Of a DNA stretch of 10,197 bases, positions 1-6,899 are shown one piece after another. The stretch lies in assembly GCA_031267475.1 (NCBI GenBank), contig JAIRZA010000232.1, positions 1 through 10,197 of the forward strand. Direction: 5' to 3'. Source of the DNA: Spirochaetaceae bacterium (GTDB lineage: Bacteria; Spirochaetota; Spirochaetia; Treponematales; Breznakiellaceae). The notes beneath the pieces were generated by a model that saw only the letters and a list, made by a program, of their open reading frames with translations, had not been told where the DNA came from and made no database searches. Within the stretch, counting starts at the first letter, position 1. Every line of letters starts with the position of its first letter. The translations under genes and the position numbers were made by a program.

Positions 1-3000
1 ACGACGAGCTTCTTAAATTTCAAGCCGGCGATTCGCCTTCTATTAAGATTTTCGATAATGGTTTGTGGATTTTAGCGGACGGCTCGGCCGCCGGTTCGCG
101 CTGGGATTTTATTTCCGGCGATAAAACGTTGATTGACAAAATGGAGCGTGTCACGCGGCTTGCGGATATGGTCCGCTCAGTACGCGAGGCTATGAAAACC
201 GGAAACGAGAGCGCAAAACTTTATCAAAGCGCGGCTTCCGCCGTGTTGGAAACATATAAAAGCGACTACGGCGAATATCCGGCGAACGACAGGGATGTTC
301 TTAGGTTTGTAAAAAAACATCCGGCGGTCAAGGGCGTTTACGACGCTTTCATAACGCCGTCTTCCGAAGTTCTTGCATCGGAGAATATTTACGCCGCAGG
401 CGCGGAAATTGTGGACGGACACAACCCGGCGGTCAGGGCGCTGGAGGAGCTGCAAAAAGATTTAATTCCCGCGTCCGATGAAAATATCAGGGCGCGTTTT
501 CCGGCGGACGCGGAAAATCTTATCGGGGAAATGTACGCGAATAAAGATATTTTCTACACTCCCAAAGGCTTATGGCGGCTTAGGGAGGATTTTATCTCCG
601 GCGACGCGTGGCGAAAAATTGACGCGCTGCGCGAAGCCGCCGCCGGCGTGGATGACGGGGTGTTGAAAGAAAAACTGCTTTACGGCGCGTCGGAGCTGGA
701 AAAGGCGGCGGGCTGGACGCCTGTCGAGGAGGCGGATTTTTCGCCGCGCTCCGCGTGGATTGACGAGTTGATTATACAACAGTGGGTTTCGGGAGGCGAC
801 GCTCTCGACAACGGCGAACTGGCTGATCTGGCGAAAAATCCAGAAGGCAAATGGGGCGTCATGGACGGCGGAGTATGGACGGAGTATAATCATCCGCTGG
901 TTTATTATCTTAACGGCCAAAGACAGCGCTCAAAAAATATCGATACGAAAGCCTTTAACGAGGAGCATGACGAATTGTTCAAGGCTTATATATCCAACCA
1001 TGACGGCTTCAGGCAAAGTATCGAGCGAAAATACAACAGGCTGTTCAAGACAAATCTTACCGCTCCGGTAAAAACCTATCCTGTGGAAATTAAAGGCTGG
1101 CGGGGCGCGGACGCGGGCGGCAAGACGCTAAAGCCCCACCAGTGGCAGACGATACATCATCTTTACAGACAGGGGGCGGGTATTTCCGCGCTCGGAACGG
1201 GTTTCGGCAAGACCGCCTCCGCAATCGGGCTCATGTCTCTGCTGCGGCAGGAGGGAAAATCATCCCGCGTCTGGCTTCAGGTTCCCAACAACAAGGTGAA
1301 GGACTGGGCGGCGGAAATCAAGGACGTTATGCCCTCCCTTAAAATCGCGTCCATAGACCCGGAGGAGAGCGGTTATTCCAGCCGCGGCAAGCGCTACGCC
1401 CGCTACTGGGAAATCGCAAACAGCAGGGCGGATGTTATTATCATGCCGGAGAGCGCCGCGTCGGAAATCCAGCTTAAAAAAGACAATGATTATCTTATCC
1501 GCGAAAAAATAGCGGGCGACTATAAAACGGAAAAAAGAATCGCCGGCGCGTCGAAAAGGCTGACGGCGAAGGCTGAATTAAAGGCTTTGTCCGACACTCA
1601 AAACGGAAAGACAAACCGTATTATCAACTTCGAGGATTTCGGATGCGACGCCCTGTTTGTCGACGAGGCTCATAATTACAAAAATTTATTCTCCTCCAGT
1701 CTTTCGCGCGAAACCGGCTTGAACGACGGCAGGCAGTCCGCCAAGGCTATGGCTCTTTTCAAAAAAGCTGATTTTATCAGAGAGAACAACGACGGAAAAA
1801 ATGTTTTCCTGCTTACCGCCACTCCGCTTACCAATTCGCCGCTCGAATACTACAATATGCTGCAATATATCGCGGGCGGCGAGTTAAAACGTTTCGGCGT
1901 CTGCTCTATAGACGGCTTTATAAAAGAATTCGCGGATGTCAAAGAGGGGATGAAATACGACTGGACGAAAAACAAGGCCGGCTGGGGTAAAATCCTTGCC
2001 GGCTTCAAAAATCTGCAAACGCTGCAAGATTTGTTTTTCAAATATACCGATTTGCAAAACGATCCGCGGGCCGCGGGGATTGAAAAGCCGGAGCCGCGCA
2101 ATACGCCTAATCTTATTCCAAGCGACGACGCTCAGGTCTCCGTCCTAAAAGCTGTATCCGCGGAGATTGAGCGTTACAGAAGCATGGACAAGGACGAGCG
2201 CGAAATCGAATTTCCCGGTCAAAACTTCCTTACGTTCTATTCCCAAATGCGTACGGCTTCTTTGGATTTGGAAATGTTCGACCCGGACGCTTACAAGGGC
2301 TGGAAAAACCCCAAGCTCGAAGCGCTCTCTTTTAATGTTAAAAATATTTACGACGACGCGAAAGGCGGGCAGGTTGTCTTTTGCGACAGAATTTTTGATT
2401 CGGACGCGCGTTTCAATCTTCATGATAAAATTAAATCCGCTCTTGTAGAGCGCGGGTTTAAGGATGACGAGATTGTTATTATAAACGGCTTTACTAAATC
2501 CGGCGACAAGCGCGCGGACGGCGCTGTCGAAAGGGACGTCTCTAAGGCTGTCGAGGGCTTCAATTCCGGTAAATATAAAGTGATAATCGGCACTACGGCC
2601 TGCATCGGCGAGGGCGTCAATCTTCAAAAAAATTCCGCCGCTGTTCATCATTTTGATATTCCGTTCCGCCCCTCCGATTTTATTCAGCGCAACGGGCGCG
2701 TCGACAGGCAGGGCAACGCCCAGGATAAAGTCGAGCTTCATACTTATCTCGCGACCGGTACGATTGATAATTATTCCGCAGCCCTTGTTCAAAATAAAGC
2801 GAACTGGATCGACAAGCTTTTGCGGACTAAATCAAATGTGTTTACCAACCCAGACGATGAAAACGCCGTCGATATGAACGAGCTGCTGCTTTCGCTTACG
2901 GAGGAATGGGGCGACAGCGAAAAAGCCGCGTCCATGCGCGAGGAGTTGCGCCGGCAAAAGGAAGACGCGGAACGCGCGGCGTGGGATAAAAAAATGCGCT

Positions 3001-5531
3001 CGAATATTAAGTCTTTAAGCCTCCTTCGATGCGCCCTGCAATCGTTAAAAAATAAAGATTCTAATGATTATAAAAACCGTATCGATAAAATTCACAACCT
3101 TGAACGCGCCCTAAGCGGTAATCCGCTTTTTACAAAACATGATATAATTGGAAATACTGAGCCGTTCTTATACAACGCTAAATACGACGTCATTATTCGC
3201 GAGGGCGATATTTTATTTAGAAATGATTTAGAAATTGTCGCCGGTTTCGATTTTAAGAAACAGTCTTTTTCCGTTAGTTCTTTTCGTAATCCTAGTGAAA
3301 AAAATAAATATCCTGTCTCGCAGATTGTTCCGCTGGAGGAAAATAACAAGCTCTCTTATCGCGAGCGTGTTTACAATCCGCTTAAATTTAATTTCGCCCG
3401 CCCTTCGGATGTTCAGAAAAAATTACTTTTGTCGTTAAACGACGCCGCCGCGTTTTACGACCTGCCGGATAAAAACGCGGTTAAGGATTATTACAAATAT
3501 CATCTTTTATGTTTCTCGTCATGGCGTTCTGACAAGTCCTCGGAACCGCCGGTCTTTAATGTTGACAACGACGGCAAACTTTCTGTTGGATACGCCCGCT
3601 ATTCTGTTAATGACGGGAATGGTTTTGTCGACGCTCTTAATCCTTTCGATCCAAACGATATGCAAAAATTACTCGCGGCGGCGCGGCGCGGTCTTAATTT
3701 GAACTATAGCGAACACGACGCGCTCTATTCTTTGTCAAAAAAATATTTCCCCGATTTACACGCGGCTTTAATCCCTCGTTTCAAAGCTCTTGACGATGTC
3801 TCTATAAATAAAAAAATTATTGACGACTACCGTGATTCGGGTTTCGACTCCGCGTCTCAGGATGTCGCTGTCAACCAAAAAGTTGTTGACGATTATAGTG
3901 ATAGATCTTTCGCTTCGCCCTCTTATTCCGGCTCTTATTCCGCCTCGCGGAATGAAAATATAGTTTCTAAGGAGAATCAAGAAATGGAAACAATCCAAAA
4001 TCTCAACGATCAGGCGGGCGAAACCGCCGGGCGGAGTTTCAGCCCGGATGTCCTCGCGGACACCGCCGCTAAATATCACGCGGAACACGGAGCCTCGGAA
4101 TGGCGCTCCCCGGACGGCGGACTGCGGCTTTACTTCAACTTCGCCGCAAAAAAAAATCTTTACGGCCTGTCCACCTACAGTCAAACAGATTTAAGCCCGG
4201 AAAAAACAGTCGAGTACAGGAGGTTGTACCGCTCCGCTAAACTGCCGCAGTTCCCGGAAAAAGCCTTGCAAAACGGCAGGCCGGTTTCGCCGGAAAAGGC
4301 TTTTGAAATCCTCTGCTCGACTCCGTATTACGATGTTAATCAGAAAAAAATGTTCGGGCTCCTCCCGGATGTTCAGACTAAAATTGATTATCTTAAACAG
4401 CGCAGTCTTGATATGGGCGGCAAGGAGTACATCGACGCGGACAAGGGCCGCCATAGAATCTATTTCCAGTCCCCGACAGCTGTTAAAAATCTTTACGGTC
4501 TTGAAACTAAGGGCAAAACCGTCTTAAACGAGGAAAAAGAAGCCGCTATGCGGAAAAAATTCCCTTTTGTCAAATATCTGCCGGTTATGCCGGAAGCCGC
4601 CTCCCTGCGCGGAGAGCCTGTAGACCCGCAGCGCGCCTTTGATATGCTCGCCTCGCGTCCTTATTTCGATGTTAATTCCGGCAAGTTTGAGCTTTTTAGC
4701 AAAGAAAAAACTTTCGATATGTTCTTCGAAAAAGAATTCAACAAAGACGGTGTTTCCGATGAGCGCCGCTCGGAGCTTCTTGGTTTGTCCGCAGAGCATG
4801 ACGCGCGGGTTAAAATCAATGTTAAAGAAGCCGCCGTCTTCGCCGCGGAAATGAAAACCGCGCCCTCCTTAAAAGATATGTCCCAGGCTCAACAATTGAA
4901 AGTCTTTTTTCAAAGCGCCGTTGAGAATAATAACGCGCCGTGGGACCGCCAATTCGGCGCCTCCGCCGCTTTCCCTCCCTTTAACTTTGAATCCGGCAGA
5001 AACTTCTCCCGCTCCAATCTTGTTTCCGCCTCCCTTCACATGGCTCATATTGGTTCTAAAGACCCCCGCTACCTTACTGAAGATAAAATTCAGAAAGCCG
5101 GACTTGCTGTTGACGACAACGCCGCGCCTCTTAAAATCGCTTACCGTGTTCAGGACAGGGACGGTTCTTACAAATCTAAAACGACTGTTTATTACAACGC
5201 TAAAAATATCGCCGGTCTTCCACCGCTTGTACTCCCTAAAAGTATCAACGAGCTTTCCTCTCAGCCTATTGCTCCGGAACGCGCCGCAAACGCCAATGAT
5301 CAGATTACTAACAATATCGCAGGCTTTATCGCCGCTATGTCGTCAAACAGAGCCTTCCAACCTTTGGCTTCCGGCGTAAAACAGGAGAATTACAAGGAGT
5401 TGCTGGCCGCGCCTGTCAGCGATTTGTTCTCTAAAATCAACGCCGCTTCTTCTAAAGCCGCGGAGCTTTCTCTTGATAAAAAGGAATTGCAATTAGAGCG
5501 CGGCGGGCGGGCCGCGGGTATGGATATGTGA
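1..5531 (+). CDS. Giant polyvalent protein: SF2 helicase fused to repeat modules and ArdC-N-like domain (5' partial)
   Basis: The frame is open to the left edge (first complete codon at base 3), so the N-terminus is missing; the TTG at 63 is only an in-window start. Residues are numbered from that TTG. SF2 helicase motifs are visible in order: Walker A GTGFGKT (378-384), DEAH (534-537), TATP (585-588), GEGVN (849-853) and QRNGRVDRQG (875-884). A charged, coiled-coil-like region (about 930-1010) and a Ser/Asp-rich linker (about 1249-1307) follow. Two copies of a ~100-residue module come next (1337-1434 and 1451-1545). The end (about 1600-1720) resembles the ArdC N-terminal ssDNA-binding domain, with APW near 1627 and DPRYLT at 1667-1672. 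Such proteins of phages and conjugative elements (DarB-like, 'polyvalent') often carry an N6-adenine methyltransferase before the helicase, and one may lie upstream. Likely role: protecting the incoming element's DNA from restriction or helping its establishment (inference). Helicase call firm; exact role not. Confidence 0.93.
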   Translation, partial: DELLKFQAGDSPSIKIFDNGLWILADGSAAGSRWDFISGDKTLIDKMERVTRLADMVRSVREAMKTGNESAKLYQSAASAVLETYKSDYGEYPANDRDVLRFVKKHPAVKGVYDAFITPSSEVLASENIYAAGAEIVDGHNPAVRALEELQKDLIPASDENIRARFPADAENLIGEMYANKDIFYTPKGLWRLREDFISGDAWRKIDALREAAAGVDDGVLKEKLLYGASELEKAAGWTPVEEADFSPRSAWIDELIIQQWVSGGDALDNGELADLAKNPEGKWGVMDGGVWTEYNHPLVYYLNGQRQRSKNIDTKAFNEEHDELFKAYISNHDGFRQSIERKYNRLFKTNLTAPVKTYPVEIKGWRGADAGGKTLKPHQWQTIHHLYRQGAGISALGTGFGKTASAIGLMSLLRQEGKSSRVWLQVPNNKVKDWAAEIKDVMPSLKIASIDPEESGYSSRGKRYARYWEIANSRADVIIMPESAASEIQLKKDNDYLIREKIAGDYKTEKRIAGASKRLTAKAELKALSDTQNGKTNRIINFEDFGCDALFVDEAHNYKNLFSSSLSRETGLNDGRQSAKAMALFKKADFIRENNDGKNVFLLTATPLTNSPLEYYNMLQYIAGGELKRFGVCSIDGFIKEFADVKEGMKYDWTKNKAGWGKILAGFKNLQTLQDLFFKYTDLQNDPRAAGIEKPEPRNTPNLIPSDDAQVSVLKAVSAEIERYRSMDKDEREIEFPGQNFLTFYSQMRTASLDLEMFDPDAYKGWKNPKLEALSFNVKNIYDDAKGGQVVFCDRIFDSDARFNLHDKIKSALVERGFKDDEIVIINGFTKSGDKRADGAVERDVSKAVEGFNSGKYKVIIGTTACIGEGVNLQKNSAAVHHFDIPFRPSDFIQRNGRVDRQGNAQDKVELHTYLATGTIDNYSAALVQNKANWIDKLLRTKSNVFTNPDDENAVDMNELLLSLTEEWGDSEKAASMREELRRQKEDAERAAWDKKMRSNIKSLSLLRCALQSLKNKDSNDYKNRIDKIHNLERALSGNPLFTKHDIIGNTEPFLYNAKYDVIIREGDILFRNDLEIVAGFDFKKQSFSVSSFRNPSEKNKYPVSQIVPLEENNKLSYRERVYNPLKFNFARPSDVQKKLLLSLNDAAAFYDLPDKNAVKDYYKYHLLCFSSWRSDKSSEPPVFNVDNDGKLSVGYARYSVNDGNGFVDALNPFDPNDMQKLLAAARRGLNLNYSEHDALYSLSKKYFPDLHAALIPRFKALDDVSINKKIIDDYRDSGFDSASQDVAVNQKVVDDYSDRSFASPSYSGSYSASRNENIVSKENQEMETIQNLNDQAGETAGRSFSPDVLADTAAKYHAEHGASEWRSPDGGLRLYFNFAAKKNLYGLSTYSQTDLSPEKTVEYRRLYRSAKLPQFPEKALQNGRPVSPEKAFEILCSTPYYDVNQKKMFGLLPDVQTKIDYLKQRSLDMGGKEYIDADKGRHRIYFQSPTAVKNLYGLETKGKTVLNEEKEAAMRKKFPFVKYLPVMPEAASLRGEPVDPQRAFDMLASRPYFDVNSGKFELFSKEKTFDMFFEKEFNKDGVSDERRSELLGLSAEHDARVKINVKEAAVFAAEMKTAPSLKDMSQAQQLKVFFQSAVENNNAPWDRQFGASAAFPPFNFESGRNFSRSNLVSASLHMAHIGSKDPRYLTEDKIQKAGLAVDDNAAPLKIAYRVQDRDGSYKSKTTVYYNAKNIAGLPPLVLPKSINELSSQPIAPERAANANDQITNNIAGFIAAMSSNRAFQPLASGVKQENYKELLAAPVSDLFSKINAASSKAAELSLDKKELQLERGGRAAGMDM
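3807..3938 (+). repeat. Two 22-residue direct repeats in the linker of the giant protein
   Basis: Residues 1249-1270 and 1271-1292 align as NKKIIDDYRDSGFDSAS and NQKVVDDYSDRSFASPS. They lie in a Ser/Asp-rich, probably disordered linker between the helicase part and the C-terminal modules. The period is 66 bases. The DNA has diverged more than the protein, so the duplication is not recent. Confidence 0.6.
3969..3986 (+). promoter_or_regulatory. Internal Shine-Dalgarno and in-frame ATG inside the giant gene
   Basis: AAGGAG at 3969-3974 is followed after 9 bases by an ATG at 3984 that is in frame with the giant gene (residue 1308, METIQNLN). It sits exactly at the end of a low-complexity linker, before the two repeat modules and the ArdC-N-like domain. 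Initiation here would give a separate 515-residue protein. The site is as good as the ribosome sites of the ordinary genes in this window. Whether it is used cannot be seen from sequence; it may also be the scar of an old gene fusion. Confidence 0.55.
4071..4697 (+). repeat. Tandem pair of ~100-residue modules in the giant protein
   Basis: Residues 1337-1434 and 1451-1545 share the order: charged start, (L/I)YF, KNLYGL, a charged stretch, GxPVxPxxAF(E/D)(I/M)L, S(T/R)PY(Y/F)DVN and a closing F-x-L. The two copies are clearly homologous but well diverged at DNA level, so this is an old internal duplication. I do not recognise the fold. Polyvalent proteins commonly carry small unnamed domains of this kind between enzymatic parts. 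Confidence 0.75.
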
Positions 5532-5554
5532 TCCGCTTCTCAACATAGAATAAG

Positions 5555-5568
5555 TCCGCCGACGCGGA
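5555..5568 (+). terminator. Small hairpin after the giant gene, weak terminator candidate
   Basis: TCCGC (5555-5559) pairs with GCGGA (5564-5568) over a 4-base loop, followed by an interrupted T stretch. ATCCGC at 5531-5536, overlapping the stop codon, could compete for the same right arm. The stem is short and the T tract poor, so read-through into the next gene, 31 bases further on, is likely. Confidence 0.25.
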
Positions 5569-5599
5569 TTTGTTCTACACTTTTTACCGGAGGGTATTT

Positions 5600-5737
5600 A
5601 TGCACACTAAAAAGGATCTATTTTACAGTCTTGAGCGAGACCCGAAATGGAAAGCCTTCACGTGGAAATGGGCGCGTCCGGCTGTTATAAGCGCGATGTG
5701 CATGAAAGCCGGGGCGCGCCCGGAGGAGGATAAATAA
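5600..5737 (+). CDS. Small hypothetical protein, 45 residues
   Basis: ATG at 5600 is preceded by GGAGG (5589-5593) at a spacing of 6, a strong ribosome site. It begins MHTKKDLFYSLERDPKWKAF and is rich in Trp, Lys and Arg, with a predicted basic amphipathic character and no signal peptide or membrane segment. It lies 68 bases after the giant gene and 24 bases before the octapeptide-repeat gene, in the same direction, so probably co-transcribed. No family is recognised. The ribosome site is the main support; coding status is likely but not proven. Confidence 0.55.
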   Translation: MHTKKDLFYSLERDPKWKAFTWKWARPAVISAMCMKAGARPEEDK

Positions 5738-5761
5738 ATGGAGAGGAAAAGGAGATTGTAA

Positions 5762-6088
5762 ATGACAGTGATAAGAACGCAGGCGGAGTATGATGCCGCA
5801 TACAAGGCGGGAGAGCGCAAGTTTGAAGTGATGGACGCGGCGGAGATAATCGCTTTTAGCGGCAACAGCCATGCTATGTTGAACGGTGACAGCCATGTTG
5901 TGTTGAACGATCACAGTATGGCTGTGTTGAACGGCAACAGCCATGCTGTGTTGCGCGGCGACAGCCATGCTGTGTTGAACGGCGACAGCCATGCTGTGTT
6001 GCGCGGCAACAGCCGTGTTGTGTTGAACGGCAACAGCAGCGCGGAGCGGGTTAGCGAAGACGCGCTAATTGAGGATCACACCGGTTGA
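5762..6088 (+). CDS. Octapeptide-repeat protein (GNSHAVLN-type), 108 residues
   Basis: ATG at 5762 follows AAAAGGAG (5747-5754) with a spacing of 7. An N-terminal segment of about 33 residues (MTVIRTQAEYDAAYKAGERK and on) leads into seven full copies and one partial copy of an 8-residue unit with consensus G(N/D)SHAVL(N/R), residues 34 to about 93, then a short acidic tail. Short repeats with small, turn-forming and regularly spaced Val/Leu residues usually build a beta-helix or beta-roll. Similar 'SAHVxAxG' octad proteins occur in phages and actinobacteria with no known function. Its TGA overlaps a TTG at 6085, so coupling to the next gene is possible. The function is unknown; a structural, ligand-binding or ice-like surface are all guesses. 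Gene call fairly firm. Confidence 0.8.
   Translation: MTVIRTQAEYDAAYKAGERKFEVMDAAEIIAFSGNSHAMLNGDSHVVLNDHSMAVLNGNSHAVLRGDSHAVLNGDSHAVLRGNSRVVLNGNSSAERVSEDALIEDHTG
5861..6040 (+). repeat. 24-bp tandem repeat encoding the octapeptides
   Basis: Seven complete 24-base units (5861-6028) and a partial eighth, consensus GGCAACAGCCATGCTGTG followed by TTGAAC or TTGCGC. Units are similar enough at DNA level for slippage or recombination to change copy number without breaking the frame. The repeat also creates a long open frame on the opposite strand, which is a shadow. Confidence 0.9.
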
Positions 6089-6117
6089 TAGCGCGGCGTA
6101 TAACAAAGGAACAGGGC

Positions 6118-6315
6118 GTGAAAGAAGCATGGAAAAAGATAGACGCGGACGGCTCTTTGGCGGCGTGTTTGGAATATGAAGCGAAACACCGTCCGAAGAA
6201 TATTTCAAAAGCGTCCAGATATTCCAGCGGAATCCTCGGTAAACGCGGGTGGGGCGCTTTGACTAGGCTTTATGATTGGGAGATAGAAACAAAGACGGAG
6301 ACGGCGGAAAAATAA
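6118..6315 (+). CDS. Hypothetical protein, 65 residues
   Basis: GTG at 6118 has AAAGGA (6105-6110) 7 bases upstream. A TTG at 6085 in the same frame, overlapping the previous stop as TTGA and with GAGGA 9 bases upstream, is an alternative start giving 76 residues. The protein begins VKEAWKKIDADGSLAACLEY and continues basic, with a Gly/Trp patch (LGKRGWGALTRLYDWE) near the end. No family is recognised and no membrane segment is seen. It closes the small plus-strand operon after the octapeptide gene. After it the base composition falls sharply in GC. Confidence 0.6.
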   Translation: MKEAWKKIDADGSLAACLEYEAKHRPKNISKASRYSSGILGKRGWGALTRLYDWEIETKTETAEK

Positions 6316-6383
6316 ATGATTTCAAATATAAAAATGCAGATAAAAAATATACAAAAAAAGATTTGTTTATCGTGATGGTGTAT

Positions 6384-6397
6384 GGGGGGGGGGGGGG
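6384..6397 (+). repeat. Homopolymer run of 14 G
   Basis: Fourteen consecutive G follow TAT at 6381-6383. Such runs change length readily by slippage, and they are also a common place for assembly error. No well-supported gene spans it, so a phase-variation role is not shown. Confidence 0.9.
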
Positions 6398-6455
6398 CAG
6401 CGCCGGCGTTTGCCTTATTGCGCCTTCTATATTCCGCTTGCAGGTATTCTCTTTA

Positions 6456-6480
6456 GGCGTAAAAAATGGGGTGTTACGCC
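6456..6480 (+). repeat. Inverted repeat, 7-bp stem
   Basis: GGCGTAA (6456-6462) pairs with TTACGCC (6474-6480) across an 11-base loop. It has no T tract and is therefore not a clear terminator. It is the first of a cluster of hairpins in this noncoding stretch. Confidence 0.5.
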
Positions 6481-6515
6481 GCTTATCGAGGCGCTTTGTC
6501 AGGGTTTTTGATTCC

Positions 6516-6632
6516 AAGACCCTCGCGGGAGATGCTTGAAGAGTAGTGATGGGGGCTTCCCCCATGCCCCCTTGCCAGCACTGGCTGTCTCTCCAACGCT
6601 CCCGTTATACCTCTCCCGCAGAGGTTTCTTGA
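6516..6632. repeat. Imperfect inverted repeat enclosing two hairpins, possible dispersed element
   Basis: AAGACCCTCGCGGGAGA at 6516-6532 is an imperfect reverse complement of TCTCCCGCAGAGGTTTCTT at 6612-6630. Between them lie a perfect hairpin ATGGGGG-CTT-CCCCCAT (6549-6565) and a small one GCCAG-CA-CTGGC (6574-6585). The right arm itself forms ACCTCT-CCCGC-AGAGGT (6609-6625). This could be a small repeat element (MITE- or REP-like) or a structured RNA. No transposase is near. Confidence 0.45.
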
Positions 6633-6658
6633 CTTAACCTATCCGGTTGGCTTATCCT
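6629..6658 (+). promoter_or_regulatory. Sigma70-type promoter for the RHH-like gene, probably leaderless
   Basis: TTGACT (6629-6634, 5 of 6 to consensus) and TATCCT (6653-6658, 4 of 6) are 18 bases apart. The expected start of transcription, about 6-7 bases after the -10 box, falls on or next to the ATG at 6665. That ATG has only T-rich sequence and no Shine-Dalgarno before it, unlike most genes in the window. A leaderless message fits both facts; this is inference. Confidence 0.5.
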
Positions 6659-6664
6659 TTTTTT

Positions 6665-6883
6665 ATGCCTTTTATCACAATCGACCTGCCGGCGGAGCTT
6701 TTGGCGCGCCTCCCGCGAGACCATGAGCGTTTTATCCGCATGGCGCTGGAAAACGAGCTCGCGGGGGACTTAGAGCGAGCGAAAAGTATTTTCGCAAGGC
6801 TGGGCGGTTCGGCAAAATCGGAAAAAAAAGCCGCCGCCAGCAGGTTGAACGGCAAAAAAGGCGGCAGGCCGTCTAAAAAATGA
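6665..6883 (+). CDS. Small basic protein, possible ribbon-helix-helix regulator or antitoxin, 72 residues
   Basis: ATG at 6665 was chosen because it follows a promoter at leaderless distance; a TTG at 6647 in frame would lie between the -35 and -10 boxes. The start MPFITIDLPAELLARLP gives a short beta strand then a helix, as in the ribbon-helix-helix fold. The C-terminus is strongly basic and ends NGKKGGRPSKK, a GRP-type DNA-contacting tail. No membrane segment is seen. A 130-residue gene follows after 16 bases with its own ribosome site, which matches the order and spacing of toxin-antitoxin pairs. A second helix of the fold is plausible (residues 22-50) but I could not match a named family. 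A DNA-binding role is likely; an antitoxin role is a hypothesis. Confidence 0.7.
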   Translation: MPFITIDLPAELLARLPRDHERFIRMALENELAGDLERAKSIFARLGGSAKSEKKAAASRLNGKKGGRPSKK

Positions 6884-6899
6884 GTTGAAGGAGAATTGT

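Larger units (their letters stand above)
6316..6664. other. Noncoding stretch with AT-rich island, poly-G and hairpins
   Basis: No gene with a convincing ribosome site lies here. 6316-6375 is AT-rich and Lys-codon-like. A run of 14 G follows. A frame from about 6374 to 6539 ends in RVFDSKTLAGDA but has no ribosome site and crosses the G run. Several inverted repeats occupy 6456-6632, and a promoter closes the stretch. It resembles a dispersed noncoding element or decayed DNA rather than a gene. Confidence 0.6.

Noticed and set aside
63..65. TTG at 63 as the true start of the giant gene
   Set aside because: The frame continues open to base 3 with protein-like sequence, and no ribosome site precedes the TTG; the gene is partial.
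2145..2792. 215-residue frame on the minus strand
   Set aside because: It lies wholly opposite helicase motifs V and VI of the giant gene; a shadow of its codon bias.
5738..5761. Seven-codon frame MERKRRL before the octapeptide gene
   Set aside because: It consists mostly of the ribosome site of the next gene; too short to support.
5618..5992. 124-residue minus-strand frame with MAVAVQHS repeats
   Set aside because: It is the complement of the 24-base octapeptide repeat, whose plus-strand frame has a good ribosome site and a sensible N-terminus.
6276..6539. 87-residue plus-strand frame across the G run
   Set aside because: It starts at a TTG inside the preceding gene without a ribosome site and depends on the G-run length.
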